From Bifidobacterium castoris (lineage in GTDB: Bacteria > Actinomycetota > Actinomycetes > Actinomycetales > Bifidobacteriaceae), in assembly GCF_003952025.1 (NCBI RefSeq), contig NZ_QXGI01000008.1, positions 1 to 64,000 on the forward strand: DNA of 64,000 nt, read 5' to 3'. The notes beneath the pieces were generated by a model, which worked only from the letters and a program-made list of their open reading frames with translations, searched no databases and was not told where the DNA came from. Below are positions 1 to 9,312 of the stretch, one piece after another. Every line of letters starts with the position of its first letter. Within the stretch, counting starts at the first letter, position 1. A program made the position numbers and the translations under genes.

Positions 1-114
1 AACGGCCGCCTCGAGACCCTGCGCGGCATCGCCATGGGATTCGACAACTTCGAACACTACCGCCAACGAAGCCTCATCCACTCCGGAAGAATCAAAGACA
101 TCCTTACACACTAA
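1..114 (+). CDS. ISL3-type transposase, C-terminal fragment
   Basis: Only the last 37 codons are present, read in frame 1 to a TAA at 112-114. The residues include NGRLETLRGIAMGF, then HYRQRSLIHSG and a short tail. This matches the usual C-terminus of ISL3-family DDE transposases, which ends in a similar NGR-(L/I)E-alR-A-GF-n--hYR-RsL-HSG pattern. The start and the catalytic DDE residues are outside the window, so activity cannot be judged. Confidence 0.7.
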   Translation, partial: NGRLETLRGIAMGFDNFEHYRQRSLIHSGRIKDILTH

Positions 115-127
115 AAAGGGAAGAGCC
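1..127 (+). mobile_element. 3' end of an ISL3-family insertion sequence
   Basis: The window begins inside an insertion sequence. A transposase reading frame ends at 114, and AAGAGCC at 121-127 resembles the terminal inverted repeat of ISL3 elements, whose ends usually read GGCTCTT. The next eight bases (GATTAAGT, 128-135) could be the target duplication, but the left end lies outside the window so this cannot be checked. The element sits directly upstream of a broken toxin-antitoxin-like locus. Confidence 0.6.
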
Positions 128-171
128 GATTAAGTCGCTTTGCGGGTTCTGGAGGCCCTTCTTCTGCGGGG

Positions 172-465
172 GTGGAGTCGTTGAGGGAAGCGGTGTCGTT
201 GAAGAAGATTCCGGGGATTGACGATGCTCAGTTGGAGAAAATGCGTAAGCGTGTAGATCAATGGATGCAGACGCAGCTCGCTGATAACGCGTTAGGTGCT
301 TCGATGGAACGCCTTGCGGAGAGCCTGAAGCTTGACATCGCCCGTCATGATGAAAGCCTGTCCGAAGCGGTAAGGCAAATCACACAAGTGACGATTCCGG
401 CGACGGCGAAGACTTCTGAAGCCCAGCACGAATCCGATGACAGCCAAAGCGGCAGTCAACAATGA
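172..465 (+). CDS. Possible remnant of a HipB-like antitoxin
   Basis: This is a 97-codon frame from a GTG at 172 that stops just before hipA (stop 463-465, hipA ATG 476). The frame is open upstream to the IS transposase stop at 112-114, so the reading probably ran through 130 before the IS cut it. The protein is charged and helical, with a Ser/Gln-rich tail, and shows no helix-turn-helix. I infer it is the C-terminal part of the antitoxin that normally precedes hipA, with its DNA-binding part removed by the insertion. Nothing in the residues proves this; it could be an unrelated small protein. Confidence 0.4.
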   Translation: MESLREAVSLKKIPGIDDAQLEKMRKRVDQWMQTQLADNALGASMERLAESLKLDIARHDESLSEAVRQITQVTIPATAKTSEAQHESDDSQSGSQQ

Positions 466-475
466 GGAAGGGAAT

Positions 476-1810
476 ATGAAGGAACTACATGTTCTGCTCG
501 ATGGGCAGCATATCGGAGTGCTCGCGGAGGATGACCATGGCCGGCACATGTTCCAATATGATGCGGACATGGGGCATGGCACGCCGCTTTCGCTCTCAAT
601 GCCGGTGCGTGGCGAAGCGTGGTCAGGTCGGCCTGTGGAGGCGTATATCGATGGGTTGTTGCCGGATTCCATGGACGTGCGTACTCGAATCGGAAACTTG
701 TATGGAGTGAGCCCGCGTAATCCATTCGCGCTGTTGTCCGTGGTCGGCATGGATTGCGGCGGGGCGGTGCAGTTCATCACGGAGGAACAGCTCGCGGGGC
801 TGCCGCTGCCGGAGGTGTGGGGCCTCGATGCACAGGAAATCGGCGAACGATTGAGTGGGACAGGAGGAGCAGTCGCTTATGCGTGGCAGACGAACGGCGA
901 ACGGTGGTCGTTGAATGGCTCGCAGGAGAAGATTGCGCTCGCATATGCCGATGGTCGAAAACAATGGTACGAGGCGTGAGAAGCGGCCGCGACTACGCAC
1001 ATAATCAAGCCGGGTATCTCGCGGTTGCAGGGTCAGGCGTTCAATGAGTATCTCTGCATGCGTGCGGTCGATTGTTTGGGTTTGCCGGCATCGATCTCGT
1101 CATACATGGATTTCGGTGGTGTGAGTGCCATTGTCAGTCGTCGCTGGGACCGCGATGTCGTGGAAGAACCCGCGGGAAGTAATCGACCACTGAAGGTGCA
1201 TAGAATTCATCAAGAGGATCTATGTCAGGCGATGGGGGTCATGAGCGCTGATAAGTACCAAAGCGATGGTGGTCCCGGCGCGGTGAGCATAGTGAAGTTC
1301 ATGCGCGACAACGGATTCGCGGAGTCGAGTGTGGATTTGTTCTACTCGGCGCTGATGGTGAATTATCTGTTGTGCGGGACTGATGCACACGCCAAGAACT
1401 ACGCAGTGCTTGAACGGGGAGATCGACGACCAATGTTGGCTCCGCTCTATGACATAGCGTCGATGTATCCGTATGATGGCTATATTCATGGCGCTAGAAA
1501 ACTGAAGATGGCGATGAAGATCGGGGATGAGTATCATTGGTGCTTTGCTGAGTTGAGGGCATGGCGGAAGTTTGCCCGACTTTGTGGAGATAGTGGTGAT
1601 GAAGGCCGGATTGTCGACGGTCTGCGTGACTATGCGCAGCGACTGCCGCAGGCGTTTGCCGAAGTGGCCAGTGAAGAAGTGCTTAAAGCGCTTCTTTTCT
1701 ACGGTTCCGATGATCCCGTTGCCATCGAACGAATACAGGTGATTCGGGCGATACAAGCCGGCCTGGAAGCGAAGTGTGAAGAAGTGCGAAGCTGGTTCGA
1801 CGTGGAGTAA
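476..1810 (+). pseudogene. hipA: hipA-like serine/threonine kinase toxin, broken by an in-frame TGA
   Basis: HipA toxins phosphorylate glutamyl-tRNA synthetase and cause growth arrest. The N-terminal domain (YIDGLLPDS, then VVGMDCGGAVQF) is read from the ATG at 476, which has GAGGAAGGG just upstream. The frame is stopped by TGA at 977-979 and continues in the same frame with the expected THIIKPGI substrate-loop region. The kinase motifs follow: GTDAHAKNY (catalytic loop) and LAPLYDIASMYPY (metal-binding region). Without the stop the product would be 444 residues, a normal HipA length. A single C-to-T change in an arginine codon (CGA to TGA) would explain it. The C-terminal half might still be started from TTG at 1025, but would lack the N-terminal part of the kinase. 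Confidence 0.85.
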
Positions 1811-1983
1811 TGCAAAAGTGCCGTTGCGCCGGCTGTGATGGCAGTATTTGGGTGTGGTTACGAGCGGAGTGCCATGGCGGGAGGTGACGGGGCAATGGGG
1901 AAGGGGAGTTCAGGGAAGCGGGAGTGATGGTGGACGACGAGAGCGGCAGATGGATGGGGACGGGGTGGATAGAGGCGGTTGGA

Positions 1984-1989
1984 TAGAAT
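1984..1989 (+). promoter_or_regulatory. -10 element for a probably leaderless obg transcript
   Basis: TAGAAT ends eight bases before the obg ATG at 1998, and no Shine-Dalgarno sequence precedes that ATG. Transcription would therefore start at or next to the start codon. No convincing -35 element is visible. Confidence 0.4.
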
Positions 1990-1997
1990 GGTCGGCT

Positions 1998-3713
1998 ATG
2001 AGTGACTTTGTAGATCGAGTGACAGTGCATGTGAAGGGCGGAGACGGCGGCAACGGGTCGGCGGGCATCCGCAGGGAGAAGTACAAGCCGCTGGCCGGGC
2101 CGAACGGCGGCAACGGCGGACGCGGCGGGTCGGTCATCTTCGTGGCCGACCCGAACGCGAATTCGCTGCTGGACTATCGGTTCATGCCGCATCGCAACGC
2201 CGAAAGCGGGACGATGGGACTCGGCGACACGAAGGACGGCTCGCAGGGAGCGGATCTGCGGCTGCCGGTGCCCGTCGGCACCGTCGTATTCACCGCGCGC
2301 GGAGCGGAAGGGCAGCCGAAGCGGCCGGGCGAAGTGCTCGCGGATCTGCGGCACGCCGGCGACGAATTCGTCGCGGCGGCCGGCGGCGCGGGCGGCCTCG
2401 GCAACGCGGCGCTCGCCAACAAGACGCGGCGCGCGCCGGGATTCGCGCTTCTCGGCGAACCCGGCGAGGAACGCGACGTCATCCTCGAGCTCAAATCGAT
2501 CGCCGACGTGGCGCTCGTCGGCTTCCCGTCTGCGGGCAAATCGTCGCTCATCGCGGCGATGTCGGCGGCGAAACCGAAGATCGCCGACTATCCGTTCACG
2601 ACGCTCGTGCCGAACCTCGGCGTCGTGCAAGCCGGCGACATGCGGTACACGATCGCCGACGTCCCGGGCCTCATCCCGGGCGCGTCGCAGGGCAAGGGAC
2701 TCGGACTGCAGTTCCTGAGGCACATCGAACGCACCGAGATCATCGCGCATGTGATTGATTGCGCGACGCTCGAGCCGAACCGCGATCCGGTCGCCGACTA
2801 CCGCGCGCTCGAAAAGGAACTCGCCGAATACGCCGACGAACTCGAACTGCCGCTCGGGGCGATCCCGATCCCCGAACGTCCGCGCGTCATCATCCTCAAC
2901 AAGGTCGATATGCCGGAGGCGAAGGAACTCGCCGAGTTCGTCAAGCCGGAATTCGAAAAGATGGACCTGCCGGTGTACATCGTGTCGACGGCGTCGCACG
3001 AAGGACTCAAGGAACTCAACTTCGCGCTCGCGAACCTCGTCACCGAGATGCGCAAGGACGTCGCCGCGCGCGAAGCCAGCGCCGAGGAGGAGCGCGTCGT
3101 CATCAAGCCGCTCGAGGAGGCGGGGACGCGCCGCCGCAACGGACGCAACGGCGACGTGCAGGAGTTCACGATCGAACGCGAGCAGGACGGCAACGGCAAC
3201 TACTGGTACACGGTCACCGGCACGAAGCCGGAACGCTGGGTCGTGCAGACGAACTTCGACAACGACGAGGCCGTCGGCTACCTCGCGGACCGGCTCGCGA
3301 AACTCGGCGTCGAGGATGCGCTCAGGAAGAACGGCGCCAAGCCGGGAGATGAAGTGCGCATCGGACGCGGCGCGCGCGCCGTCGCCTTCGATTGGGATCC
3401 GACGATCGCGGCCGGTGCGGAGATGCTCGACGGCGCGCAGCTCGGCACGCGCGGCCACGACCTTCGCCTCGAGGAGGAGGACACGCGTGCGCGGCGCCGG
3501 ACGAATTCGGAACGCCGCCGGCAGTACCACGAGATGATGGACGCGCGCGCCGCCGTACGCGCGGCGATGCAGGCCGAACGCGAGGCGGGGCATTGGGCGG
3601 ATCCGTCGATCGACGACGACCGGCACGACGAGACGTCGCTGTTCGGCCGCGGTGAACCGGAGGAGTACGAGGACGATGCGGATGACGCTGGAGCGCAGGG
3701 AGACGAAGCGTGA
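1998..3713 (+). CDS. obg: Obg/CgtA GTPase
   Basis: Obg is an essential GTPase that binds the large ribosomal subunit and links its assembly to stress signals. The 571-residue protein has the glycine-rich Obg fold at the N-terminus ([12 protein letters not shown]), then a GTPase domain: Walker [10 protein letters not shown] at about residue 175, DVPG at about 221 and NKVD at about 301. A C-terminal OCT domain lies around residues 400-455, followed by an acidic tail. I chose the ATG at 1998 because the Obg fold begins directly after it; the frame stays open upstream to 1848 but that part has no family resemblance. The stop overlaps the GTG of proB. The usual upstream partners rplU and rpmA are absent and are replaced by an IS and hipA remnant. 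Confidence 0.95.
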   Translation: MSDFVDRVTVHVKGGDGGNGSAGIRREKYKPLAGPNGGNGGRGGSVIFVADPNANSLLDYRFMPHRNAESGTMGLGDTKDGSQGADLRLPVPVGTVVFTARGAEGQPKRPGEVLADLRHAGDEFVAAAGGAGGLGNAALANKTRRAPGFALLGEPGEERDVILELKSIADVALVGFPSAGKSSLIAAMSAAKPKIADYPFTTLVPNLGVVQAGDMRYTIADVPGLIPGASQGKGLGLQFLRHIERTEIIAHVIDCATLEPNRDPVADYRALEKELAEYADELELPLGAIPIPERPRVIILNKVDMPEAKELAEFVKPEFEKMDLPVYIVSTASHEGLKELNFALANLVTEMRKDVAAREASAEEERVVIKPLEEAGTRRRNGRNGDVQEFTIEREQDGNGNYWYTVTGTKPERWVVQTNFDNDEAVGYLADRLAKLGVEDALRKNGAKPGDEVRIGRGARAVAFDWDPTIAAGAEMLDGAQLGTRGHDLRLEEEDTRARRRTNSERRRQYHEMMDARAAVRAAMQAEREAGHWADPSIDDDRHDETSLFGRGEPEEYEDDADDAGAQGDEA

Positions 3714-5083
3714 CGGGCGGCGACGGTCTGGTCGGTCAGGCCGGTCAGCTTGGAGATGAAGGTCGGCTGCGGAAGGAATCGGCTGCGGACGAGTCGGCGG
3801 AATCGGCTGCGGGCGATTCGGCGGTCGGTGTGAAGTCGGCTGTCGGCGCGGAGTCGGCTGCGGATGTGACGGACGGGTCGGAGACTGAGCCGGCTGCGGG
3901 CGAATCGGTCGTGGATGAGTCGTCGGCGGTCGTCGGCGTGCGATCCGGGATCGGTACGTGGACGGCGCAGGAGACGCGGCGCGCGATCGCGGCGGCACAG
4001 ACGATCGTCGTCAAGGTCGGATCGAGCTCGCTGACGCAGCCGTCCGGGCATCTCGACGTCGGCAAACTCGAGGCGTTGGCCGGCGCGTTGGCGAACGCGC
4101 GGCTCGCCGGAGCCAACGTCGTCCTCGTCTCGTCGGGCGCGATCGCGGCGGGCTTCGGACCGCTCGGATTCGCGTCGCGTCCGACCGACGTGGCGACGCA
4201 GCAGGCGTGCGCGTCAGTCGGTCAGGGATTGCTGATGGCGCAGTACGAGACCGCGTTCGGACGCTACGGCGTGCGCGTCGGGCAGCTGCTCATCACCGCC
4301 GGCGACACGATGCAGCCGCAGCAGTACCGCAGCGCGCGGCGCACGATGGCGACGATGCTCGAACTCGGCGTCGTGCCGATCGTCAACGAGAACGACGCGC
4401 TCGCGAGCAACGAGATCCGCTTCGGCGACAACGATCGCCTGAGCGCGCTCATCGCGAACATGGTGTGCGCCGACGCGCTCGTCCTGCTCACCGACGTCGA
4501 CGCGCTCTACACGGCGCCGCCGAAGGAGCCGGGCTCGCGCAGGATCTCGTTCGTGCCGAACGTGACGGCGATGATCGAAGAGATCCGCGTCGGGGGCACC
4601 GGGTCGGGTGTCGGCACCGGCGGCATGGTCACGAAACTCGAGGCGGCGCGGATGGCGGCGGTCTCCGGCATCCCGGCCGTCATGACCTGCGCGTCGAACG
4701 CCGGGCCCGCGCTGATGGGCGACAGCGTCGGCACTGCGTTCGCGCCGGTCAAACAGCGCGGTTCGGCGAAGCGGCTGTGGATCAAGTTCGCGTCGCATCC
4801 GCAGGGCACGCTTGTCGCGGATGCGGGTGCGGCCGCGGCGGTGCGCGCGGGACGGGCGAGTCTGCTCGCCGCGGGCGTGCTTGAGACGCGCGGGGATTTC
4901 GCGGCCGGCGATGCGGTGTGGATCGACGACGAAGCGGGCAATCATCTGGCGCGCGGACTCGTCGCCTACGATTCCGAGGAGGTGCCGGACATGCTCGGCC
5001 GCAACACGGCGCAGCTGCGCCGTCTGCTTGGAGACGAATACGCGCATCCGCTCGTGCATCGCGACAACCTCGTGCTCGTGTAG
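3710..5083 (+). CDS. proB: Glutamate 5-kinase with a repetitive N-terminal extension
   Basis: ProB phosphorylates glutamate in the first step of proline synthesis. The amino-acid kinase domain starts at about residue 95 ([30 protein letters not shown]) and a PUA domain begins at about residue 355. The GTG at 3710 overlaps the obg stop (GTGA), so the two are probably translated together. The protein has 457 residues against the usual 370-380. The extra 80 or so at the N-terminus are Ala/Ser/Glu-rich and repetitive ([21 protein letters not shown]). I see no other in-frame start with a good ribosome site near the kinase domain, so the extension may be translated, or an inner GTG may be used. Confidence 0.9.
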   Translation: MTGGDGLVGQAGQLGDEGRLRKESAADESAESAAGDSAVGVKSAVGAESAADVTDGSETEPAAGESVVDESSAVVGVRSGIGTWTAQETRRAIAAAQTIVVKVGSSSLTQPSGHLDVGKLEALAGALANARLAGANVVLVSSGAIAAGFGPLGFASRPTDVATQQACASVGQGLLMAQYETAFGRYGVRVGQLLITAGDTMQPQQYRSARRTMATMLELGVVPIVNENDALASNEIRFGDNDRLSALIANMVCADALVLLTDVDALYTAPPKEPGSRRISFVPNVTAMIEEIRVGGTGSGVGTGGMVTKLEAARMAAVSGIPAVMTCASNAGPALMGDSVGTAFAPVKQRGSAKRLWIKFASHPQGTLVADAGAAAAVRAGRASLLAAGVLETRGDFAAGDAVWIDDEAGNHLARGLVAYDSEEVPDMLGRNTAQLRRLLGDEYAHPLVHRDNLVLV

Positions 5084-5202
5084 CGCGGAACGGGGTCGGG
5101 GCTGCCGGGTTACGCGGACGAGTCGAGTGCGGGCCCGGGATAGGGCGGATGGTAACGAGGACAGTAGCTGGGACGGATTGTGTGCTAGGACGCAGCAGCG
5201 AC

Positions 5203-5236
5203 GGCCGTTGCGGGTTTCTCCCGAAACGGCCTTTTT
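5203..5236 (+). terminator. Rho-independent terminator after proB
   Basis: A stem formed by GGCCGTT (5203-5209) and AACGGCC (5225-5231), partly extended by GC pairs inside, is followed by TTTTT at 5232-5236. It lies 120 bases after the proB stop. Confidence 0.75.
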
Positions 5237-5268
5237 GCGTCCTGCTCCGTCGGAGACTGCGATGGGTC

Positions 5269-5660
5269 GGGTCGGAAACAGGGTTGTTCGCGGGTCGGTT
5301 CGTCGAGGTGGTCGACGGATTGGGTCGTAAACCTGGCTGTTTGCGGGACGGTCCGTCGGCGCAGTCGATGAAGTGGGATGGAATCAGCCTGTGTTGCAGG
5401 TCAGCTCATCGGCGTGGTCGATGGATTGGGTCGCGGTGGACGGTTCCATCGGCTGGTTCGACGATCTGGGCCGTAGTGGGCGTGTTCGTCGTTGGGGTCG
5501 ATGGATTGGAACGGAATCAGCCTGTGTTGCGGGGCGGTTCGTCGGCGGGATCGATGAGTCGGGACGGGAATCGGGCTGTTGCCGGGTGAGATCGTCGGGG
5601 TGCTCGACGAGACGGAATCGGGGGATTTGGGGATGGAATAGTCGACGAGGACGATGGATC
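5269..5660 (+). repeat. Degenerate tandem repeat, 53-bp period (family A, array 1)
   Basis: This fills the gap between the proB terminator and the aminotransferase gene. Units begin with GGG(T/A)CGGAA and contain GCGGG, then CGTCGGCGGG, then TCGATGGATT. Unit starts are at 5269, 5322, 5375, 5428, 5508 and 5561: exactly 53 apart except for one step of 80. A shorter, more worn unit follows near 5609. No gene is evident in this stretch. The same family lies on the other side of the aminotransferase gene. Confidence 0.75.
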
Positions 5661-5751
5661 GGGACGGAAATCGGCGGGAATCGGGAGGGGAGTCCGGATG
5701 GTGAATCGGGAAGGCCGACATACGGCTGTGATGACAATGTGAAGGGATAGC

Positions 5752-6978
5752 ATGGAGGTCATGAGCAACTCCCTTTCTCTCTCCGAACGAATCAACCGTG
5801 TCGCGCCAAGCGCCACGCTCGCAGTGGACTCCAAAGCCAAGGCGATGAAGGCGCAGGGCGTCGACGTCATCGGCTTCGGTGCGGGCGAACCCAACTTCGC
5901 GACGCCGCAGGACATCGTGGCGGTCGCCGCAGAAGCCGTCGTCGATCCGAAGAACTACAAGTACACGCCGACGGCCGGTCTGCCGGAGCTGCGCGCGGCC
6001 ATCGCCGACAAGACGTTGCGCGACAGCGGCTACGAGGTGAAGCCGGAACAGGTCGTCGTGACGAACGGCGGCAAGCAGGCCGTGTATGAAACCTTCCAGC
6101 TGCTGCTCGACGACGGCGACGAAGTCATCATCCCGACGCCGTACTGGACGAGCTACCCCGAGGCCGTCAAACTCGCAGGCGGCAAGCCGGTCGAAGTGTT
6201 CGCGGGCGCGGACGTGAACTTCGAGCCGAACGTCGCGGACCTCGAGGCGGCGCGCACCGAACGCACGAAAGCGGTCATCATCACGTCGCCGAACAACCCG
6301 ACCGGCGCCGTGTGGAGCGAGGAGACGATCCGCGGCATCGGCCAGTGGGCGGTCGAGCACGGCATCTGGGTTGTGAGCGACGAAATCTACGAACACCTCA
6401 CCTACGACGGCGTGAGGACGACGTACGTCGGCGCGGTCGTGCCGGAAGTGCGCGACCAGCTGATCGTGCTCGACGGCGTGGCGAAGACGTACGCGATGCC
6501 CGGATGGCGCGTCGGCTGGATGGTCGCGCCGGAGCCGGTGGCGAAGGCCGCGGCGAAATTGCAGGGACACATGACGTCGAACGTCAACAACATCGCGCAG
6601 CGCGCGGCGCTCGCGGCCGTCGCCGGGCCGCTCGACGCGGTCGCGCGGATGCGTGAGGCCTTCGACAAGCGCCGCGGCATCATCGTGTCCGCGCTCAACG
6701 ACATCGAGGGCGTGTACTGCCCGACGCCGGAAGGCGCGTTCTACGCATTCGCCGACGTTCGCGGACTGCTGAACAGGCCGGTCGGACCGAACGGGCTCGA
6801 GTTCGAGACCTCGTCGGACCTGGCTGCGGCGCTGCTCGACGAAGCCCATGTGGCGGCCGTGCCCGGCGAGGCTTTCGGCGCGCCGGGATACATGCGGTTC
6901 TCGTACGCGGTGGCGGACGATCAGATCGTGGAAGGCATGCGCCGGTTCAAGGAATGGGCCGAGGCGAAACGCGTCTGA
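5752..6978 (+). CDS. aspC: Pyridoxal-phosphate aspartate aminotransferase (class I)
   Basis: The 408-residue protein is a class I/II aminotransferase, most likely converting aspartate and 2-oxoglutarate to oxaloacetate and glutamate. Visible motifs are GFGAGEPNF near the N-terminus, SPNNPTG at about residue 179, SDEIYEHL, and [16 protein letters not shown] with the PLP-binding lysine at about residue 245. It resembles the AspB/AspAT Ib subgroup. The ATG at 5752 is preceded at a good distance by GAAGGG (5741-5746); a second ATG at 5761 is possible. The gene stands alone between two blocks of the same 53-bp repeat. Other substrates, such as aromatic amino acids, cannot be excluded. Confidence 0.88.
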   Translation: MEVMSNSLSLSERINRVAPSATLAVDSKAKAMKAQGVDVIGFGAGEPNFATPQDIVAVAAEAVVDPKNYKYTPTAGLPELRAAIADKTLRDSGYEVKPEQVVVTNGGKQAVYETFQLLLDDGDEVIIPTPYWTSYPEAVKLAGGKPVEVFAGADVNFEPNVADLEAARTERTKAVIITSPNNPTGAVWSEETIRGIGQWAVEHGIWVVSDEIYEHLTYDGVRTTYVGAVVPEVRDQLIVLDGVAKTYAMPGWRVGWMVAPEPVAKAAAKLQGHMTSNVNNIAQRAALAAVAGPLDAVARMREAFDKRRGIIVSALNDIEGVYCPTPEGAFYAFADVRGLLNRPVGPNGLEFETSSDLAAALLDEAHVAAVPGEAFGAPGYMRFSYAVADDQIVEGMRRFKEWAEAKRV

Positions 6979-7040
6979 GGGTGCGATAGCAGCGCTCGCG
7001 GCGGATCCGGTGGTGCCGGTGGTTCGCGGTGAGCGGCATG

Positions 7041-7074
7041 GCGGCGGTTGCGCAGATGCGTGGCCGCCGCTTTT
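7041..7074 (+). terminator. Terminator after the aminotransferase gene
   Basis: GCGGCGG (7041-7047) pairs with CCGCCGC (7064-7070), followed by TTTT at 7071-7074. It is 60 bases past the stop codon. Confidence 0.6.
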
Positions 7075-7125
7075 GCTGTTATATGGGGCGGCGCGCGGTA
7101 GGTGGAAGCGTGGATGGGGCGCCAC

Positions 7126-7290
7126 GGGACGGGCTTGCGGGTCGGCTCGTCGGTGGGGTCGATGGGACGGGACGGAAAACGGCTGGGGTGCGGGTGGTTT
7201 CGTCGGTGGGATTGACGGGACGGGACGGAAATGGGGTAGTTTGCGGGCGGGGTCGTCGACGGTGTCGATGGGGTGGGACGGAACTGCCGC
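7126..7290 (+). repeat. Degenerate tandem repeat, 53-bp period (family A, array 2)
   Basis: The same family as at 5269. GGGACGG unit starts are at 7169, 7222 and 7275, exactly 53 apart, with a shortened unit from 7126. The array follows the aspC terminator and precedes the tRNA-Trp promoter. No coding sequence is supported here. Confidence 0.75.
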
Positions 7291-7408
7291 GGCCGATGGA
7301 GACAAGGCTGGACGACCGGTGGGAAGCTTGGCGAGGACTGGCGAAGCCGGGCGAGACCGGACGGGGCGTCGGGGAAACGTGGGCGGAATGTGAAGGAAAC
7401 ACACGGGA

Positions 7409-7438
7409 TTGGACATCGTCGGACGGATACGTTACTAT
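7409..7438 (+). promoter_or_regulatory. Promoter of the tRNA-Trp-secE unit
   Basis: TTGGAC (7409-7414) and TACTAT (7433-7438) are separated by 18 bases and lie about 50 bases before the tRNA. It is the best sigma-70-type match in the gap. Confidence 0.5.
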
Positions 7439-7490
7439 TTCAACTTGGCGGTTTTGCGAAGGCCGGAAACGGCGGACGCAGAATCAACCT

Positions 7491-7563
7491 AGGGAAGTGG
7501 CGCAATTGGTAGCGCAACGGTCTCCAAAACCGTAGGTTGTGGGTTCGAGTCCCGCCTTCCCTG
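7491..7563 (+). tRNA. tRNA-Trp (anticodon CCA)
   Basis: The cloverleaf is complete: acceptor AGGGAAG (7491-7497) pairs with CTTCCCT (7556-7562) and the discriminator is G at 7563. The anticodon CCA is at 7524-7526, position 34 of the tRNA, and the T-loop GGGTTCGAGTCCC is standard. CCA is not encoded. It sits just before secE, a common arrangement in actinobacteria. Confidence 0.95.
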
Positions 7564-7607
7564 CAAAGACAACGAGTAAGTTCATCGAATGCCTTTCAGG
7601 AGGGAAC

Positions 7608-7838
7608 ATGGCCAAGAAGACCGATCATGGCGAACTAGTCGTGAAACCGAATGTGTTCATGCGCATCGGCCTGTTCATCAAGCAGATCATCGATGAGCTG
7701 CGCAAGGTCGTGACGCCGACGAGGAAGCAGCTGTTCTACTGGTCGCTCGCGTCGTTCATCTTCGTCGTGCTGCTGATGATCCTCGTCACGCTGATGGACA
7801 CCGGACTTGGCAAGCTCGCCTTCCTGATCTTCGGCTGA
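7608..7838 (+). CDS. secE: Preprotein translocase subunit SecE
   Basis: SecE is the small membrane subunit that stabilises SecY in the Sec translocon. The 76-residue product has a basic N-terminus, the conserved amphipathic helix (FIKQIIDELRKVVTPTRKQL) and one transmembrane helix at about residues 47-68. The ATG at 7608 has a clear AGGAGGG site. Its position between tRNA-Trp and nusG is the usual one. Confidence 0.95.
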   Translation: MAKKTDHGELVVKPNVFMRIGLFIKQIIDELRKVVTPTRKQLFYWSLASFIFVVLLMILVTLMDTGLGKLAFLIFG

Positions 7839-7871
7839 TTCGGCCAAGGCGAAAACGGGCGCAAACGTTGA

Positions 7872-7907
7872 GATTATAGCTGGGGGGAACCCCAGCTATA
7901 ATCGTTT
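7872..7907 (+). terminator. Hairpin between secE and nusG
   Basis: GATTATAGCTGGGG (7872-7885) is a perfect 14-bp match to CCCCAGCTATAATC (7890-7903), with a GGAA loop and then GTTTT. It could end part of the secE transcript, attenuate nusG, or act as a processing site. The stem is AT-rich at its base and the T-run is short. Confidence 0.6.
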
Positions 7908-7955
7908 TCTGGTACATTCAATCGTTGAAATCAACCCCCAGCACAAAGGACATGC

Positions 7956-8882
7956 ATGAGTGACGAAGTGAATCTCGATGACCTCAATCAGGCTGATCAG
8001 GATCAGTCACAGACGGAGGAGATTGACGCCGTCGCCGCCGCGTCGCCGAGCGAGGATGTCGCGGAAGGCATCGCGTACGACTCCGTGGAGGCCGCGGAAC
8101 AGACGTCGGCCGAGAACGCCGACATGGCTGCGACCGTGAGCATCGAAGAAAGCATCGACGAGCAGGCGGACGCCAACTCGGACGCGAAATCGAGCGGCAC
8201 TGCGGACGCCGACGCGAACGACGATGGTCCGGCGGCGGAGGCGGAAGAGGAAGCCGAGGAAGAGGACGCCGGTGCGAAGGCGGTCAAGGAGTTCTCGAAG
8301 AACCTGCGTACGCTCGACGGCAAGTGGTACGTGCTGCACACGTATTCGGGATACGAGAAGCGCGTCAAGAGCAACCTCGAATCGCGTGTGGCCAGCTTCG
8401 GACTCGAAGACACGATCTTCCAGGTGGAAGTGCCGATGGAGGAAGTCGAAAAGCACACCGAAAAGGGCAAGAAGGTCGTCACGCGTGTGCGTGTGCCGGG
8501 ATACGTGCTCATCCGCATGTGGCCGGACGAGGATGCGCGCCGCATCGTGCGCGAGACGGAAGGCGTGACCGGATTCGTCGGCCCGACCCGTGAGCCGGCG
8601 CCGCTGAGCCGCAAGGAAGTCGTGCAGATGATGGCGCCGATGATCGCGGCGCAGGCGCTCAAGGAGGCGGGCGACAAGCCGGCCGCCGCGAAGAAGCGCG
8701 TCATGGAGGTCTCGTACGCCGTGGGCGATCAGGTCACCGTCACCGACGGCCCGTTCGCGACGATGTCCGCCGTCGTCTCCGAAGTCGAACCGTCGACGCA
8801 GAAGCTCACCGTGCTCGTGTCGATCTTCGGACGCGACACGCCGGTCGAGCTCGGCTTCGACCAGGTGGAGAAGCTCGTCTGA
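7956..8882 (+). CDS. nusG: Transcription termination/antitermination factor NusG
   Basis: NusG binds RNA polymerase and couples it to ribosomes or Rho. The 308-residue protein has a long acidic, Ala-rich N-terminal region typical of actinobacterial NusG. The NGN domain starts with [14 protein letters not shown] at about residue 124, and a C-terminal KOW domain ([17 protein letters not shown]) lies near residue 260. AAAGGAC precedes the ATG at 7956. It lies between secE and the rplK-rplA operon, as expected. Confidence 0.95.
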   Translation: MSDEVNLDDLNQADQDQSQTEEIDAVAAASPSEDVAEGIAYDSVEAAEQTSAENADMAATVSIEESIDEQADANSDAKSSGTADADANDDGPAAEAEEEAEEEDAGAKAVKEFSKNLRTLDGKWYVLHTYSGYEKRVKSNLESRVASFGLEDTIFQVEVPMEEVEKHTEKGKKVVTRVRVPGYVLIRMWPDEDARRIVRETEGVTGFVGPTREPAPLSRKEVVQMMAPMIAAQALKEAGDKPAAAKKRVMEVSYAVGDQVTVTDGPFATMSAVVSEVEPSTQKLTVLVSIFGRDTPVELGFDQVEKLV

Positions 8883-8897
8883 GCATCATAATCGGCA

Positions 8898-8940
8898 AAC
8901 AACGCGCAGCTCGTCCTCGGACGGCTGCGCGTTGTTCGTT
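8898..8940 (+). terminator. Terminator after nusG
   Basis: AACAACGCGCAGC (8898-8910) pairs perfectly with GCTGCGCGTTGTT (8924-8936), then CGTT. It lies 15 bases after the nusG stop, so rplK is probably transcribed from its own promoter. Confidence 0.75.
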
Positions 8941-9312
8941 ATGACGCGTGCTGCCTGCCATGCAGGCGGGTGCGTCGGCGGGTGCAGATGGGTGCGACAT
9001 GGGATCGGACGGGATATCTCGGGCGGGGAGGGGGCACTTTCTTGACGTCGGTTCGGATTCGTCTGGCTATGGAAGCTGTCGGACACGTAACGGGGCGCGA
9101 CGCCGGTCGCCGTCACGATGTGGCAGGACGGGTTGGCACGCCGTGATGCGGATGCATCGTTGCATCGTGATGTCGTTGCATCACGGCATAATGGAAAAGT
9201 TGTGACTGGAGGGTGCATGTTAGTGCGCCCGCTGGCACAGTACAGCAAGAAAACGTTGCGGAAGGCGCGGAAACACGCCGTTTTACCGCTTCACAGAAAG
9301 AAGAACCAACTT
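8941..9312. other. Gap between nusG and rplK, untranslated leader region
   Basis: The 372-base gap contains no supported gene. CATAAT at 9187-9192 is a possible -10 element for rplKA, which would give a leader of about 110 bases. Short copies of GTTGCATC lie just upstream near 9140-9182. I could not find a convincing -35 element or ribosomal-protein binding structure. Confidence 0.4.

Noticed and set aside
1683-3998. Long minus-strand frame opposite obg
   Set aside because: A shadow of GC-rich codons; the predicted product is Arg/Pro-rich and has no family features.
5269-7290. Repeat arrays considered as CRISPR
   Set aside because: There is no constant repeat alternating with unique spacers; every part of the unit drifts, and no cas genes are present.
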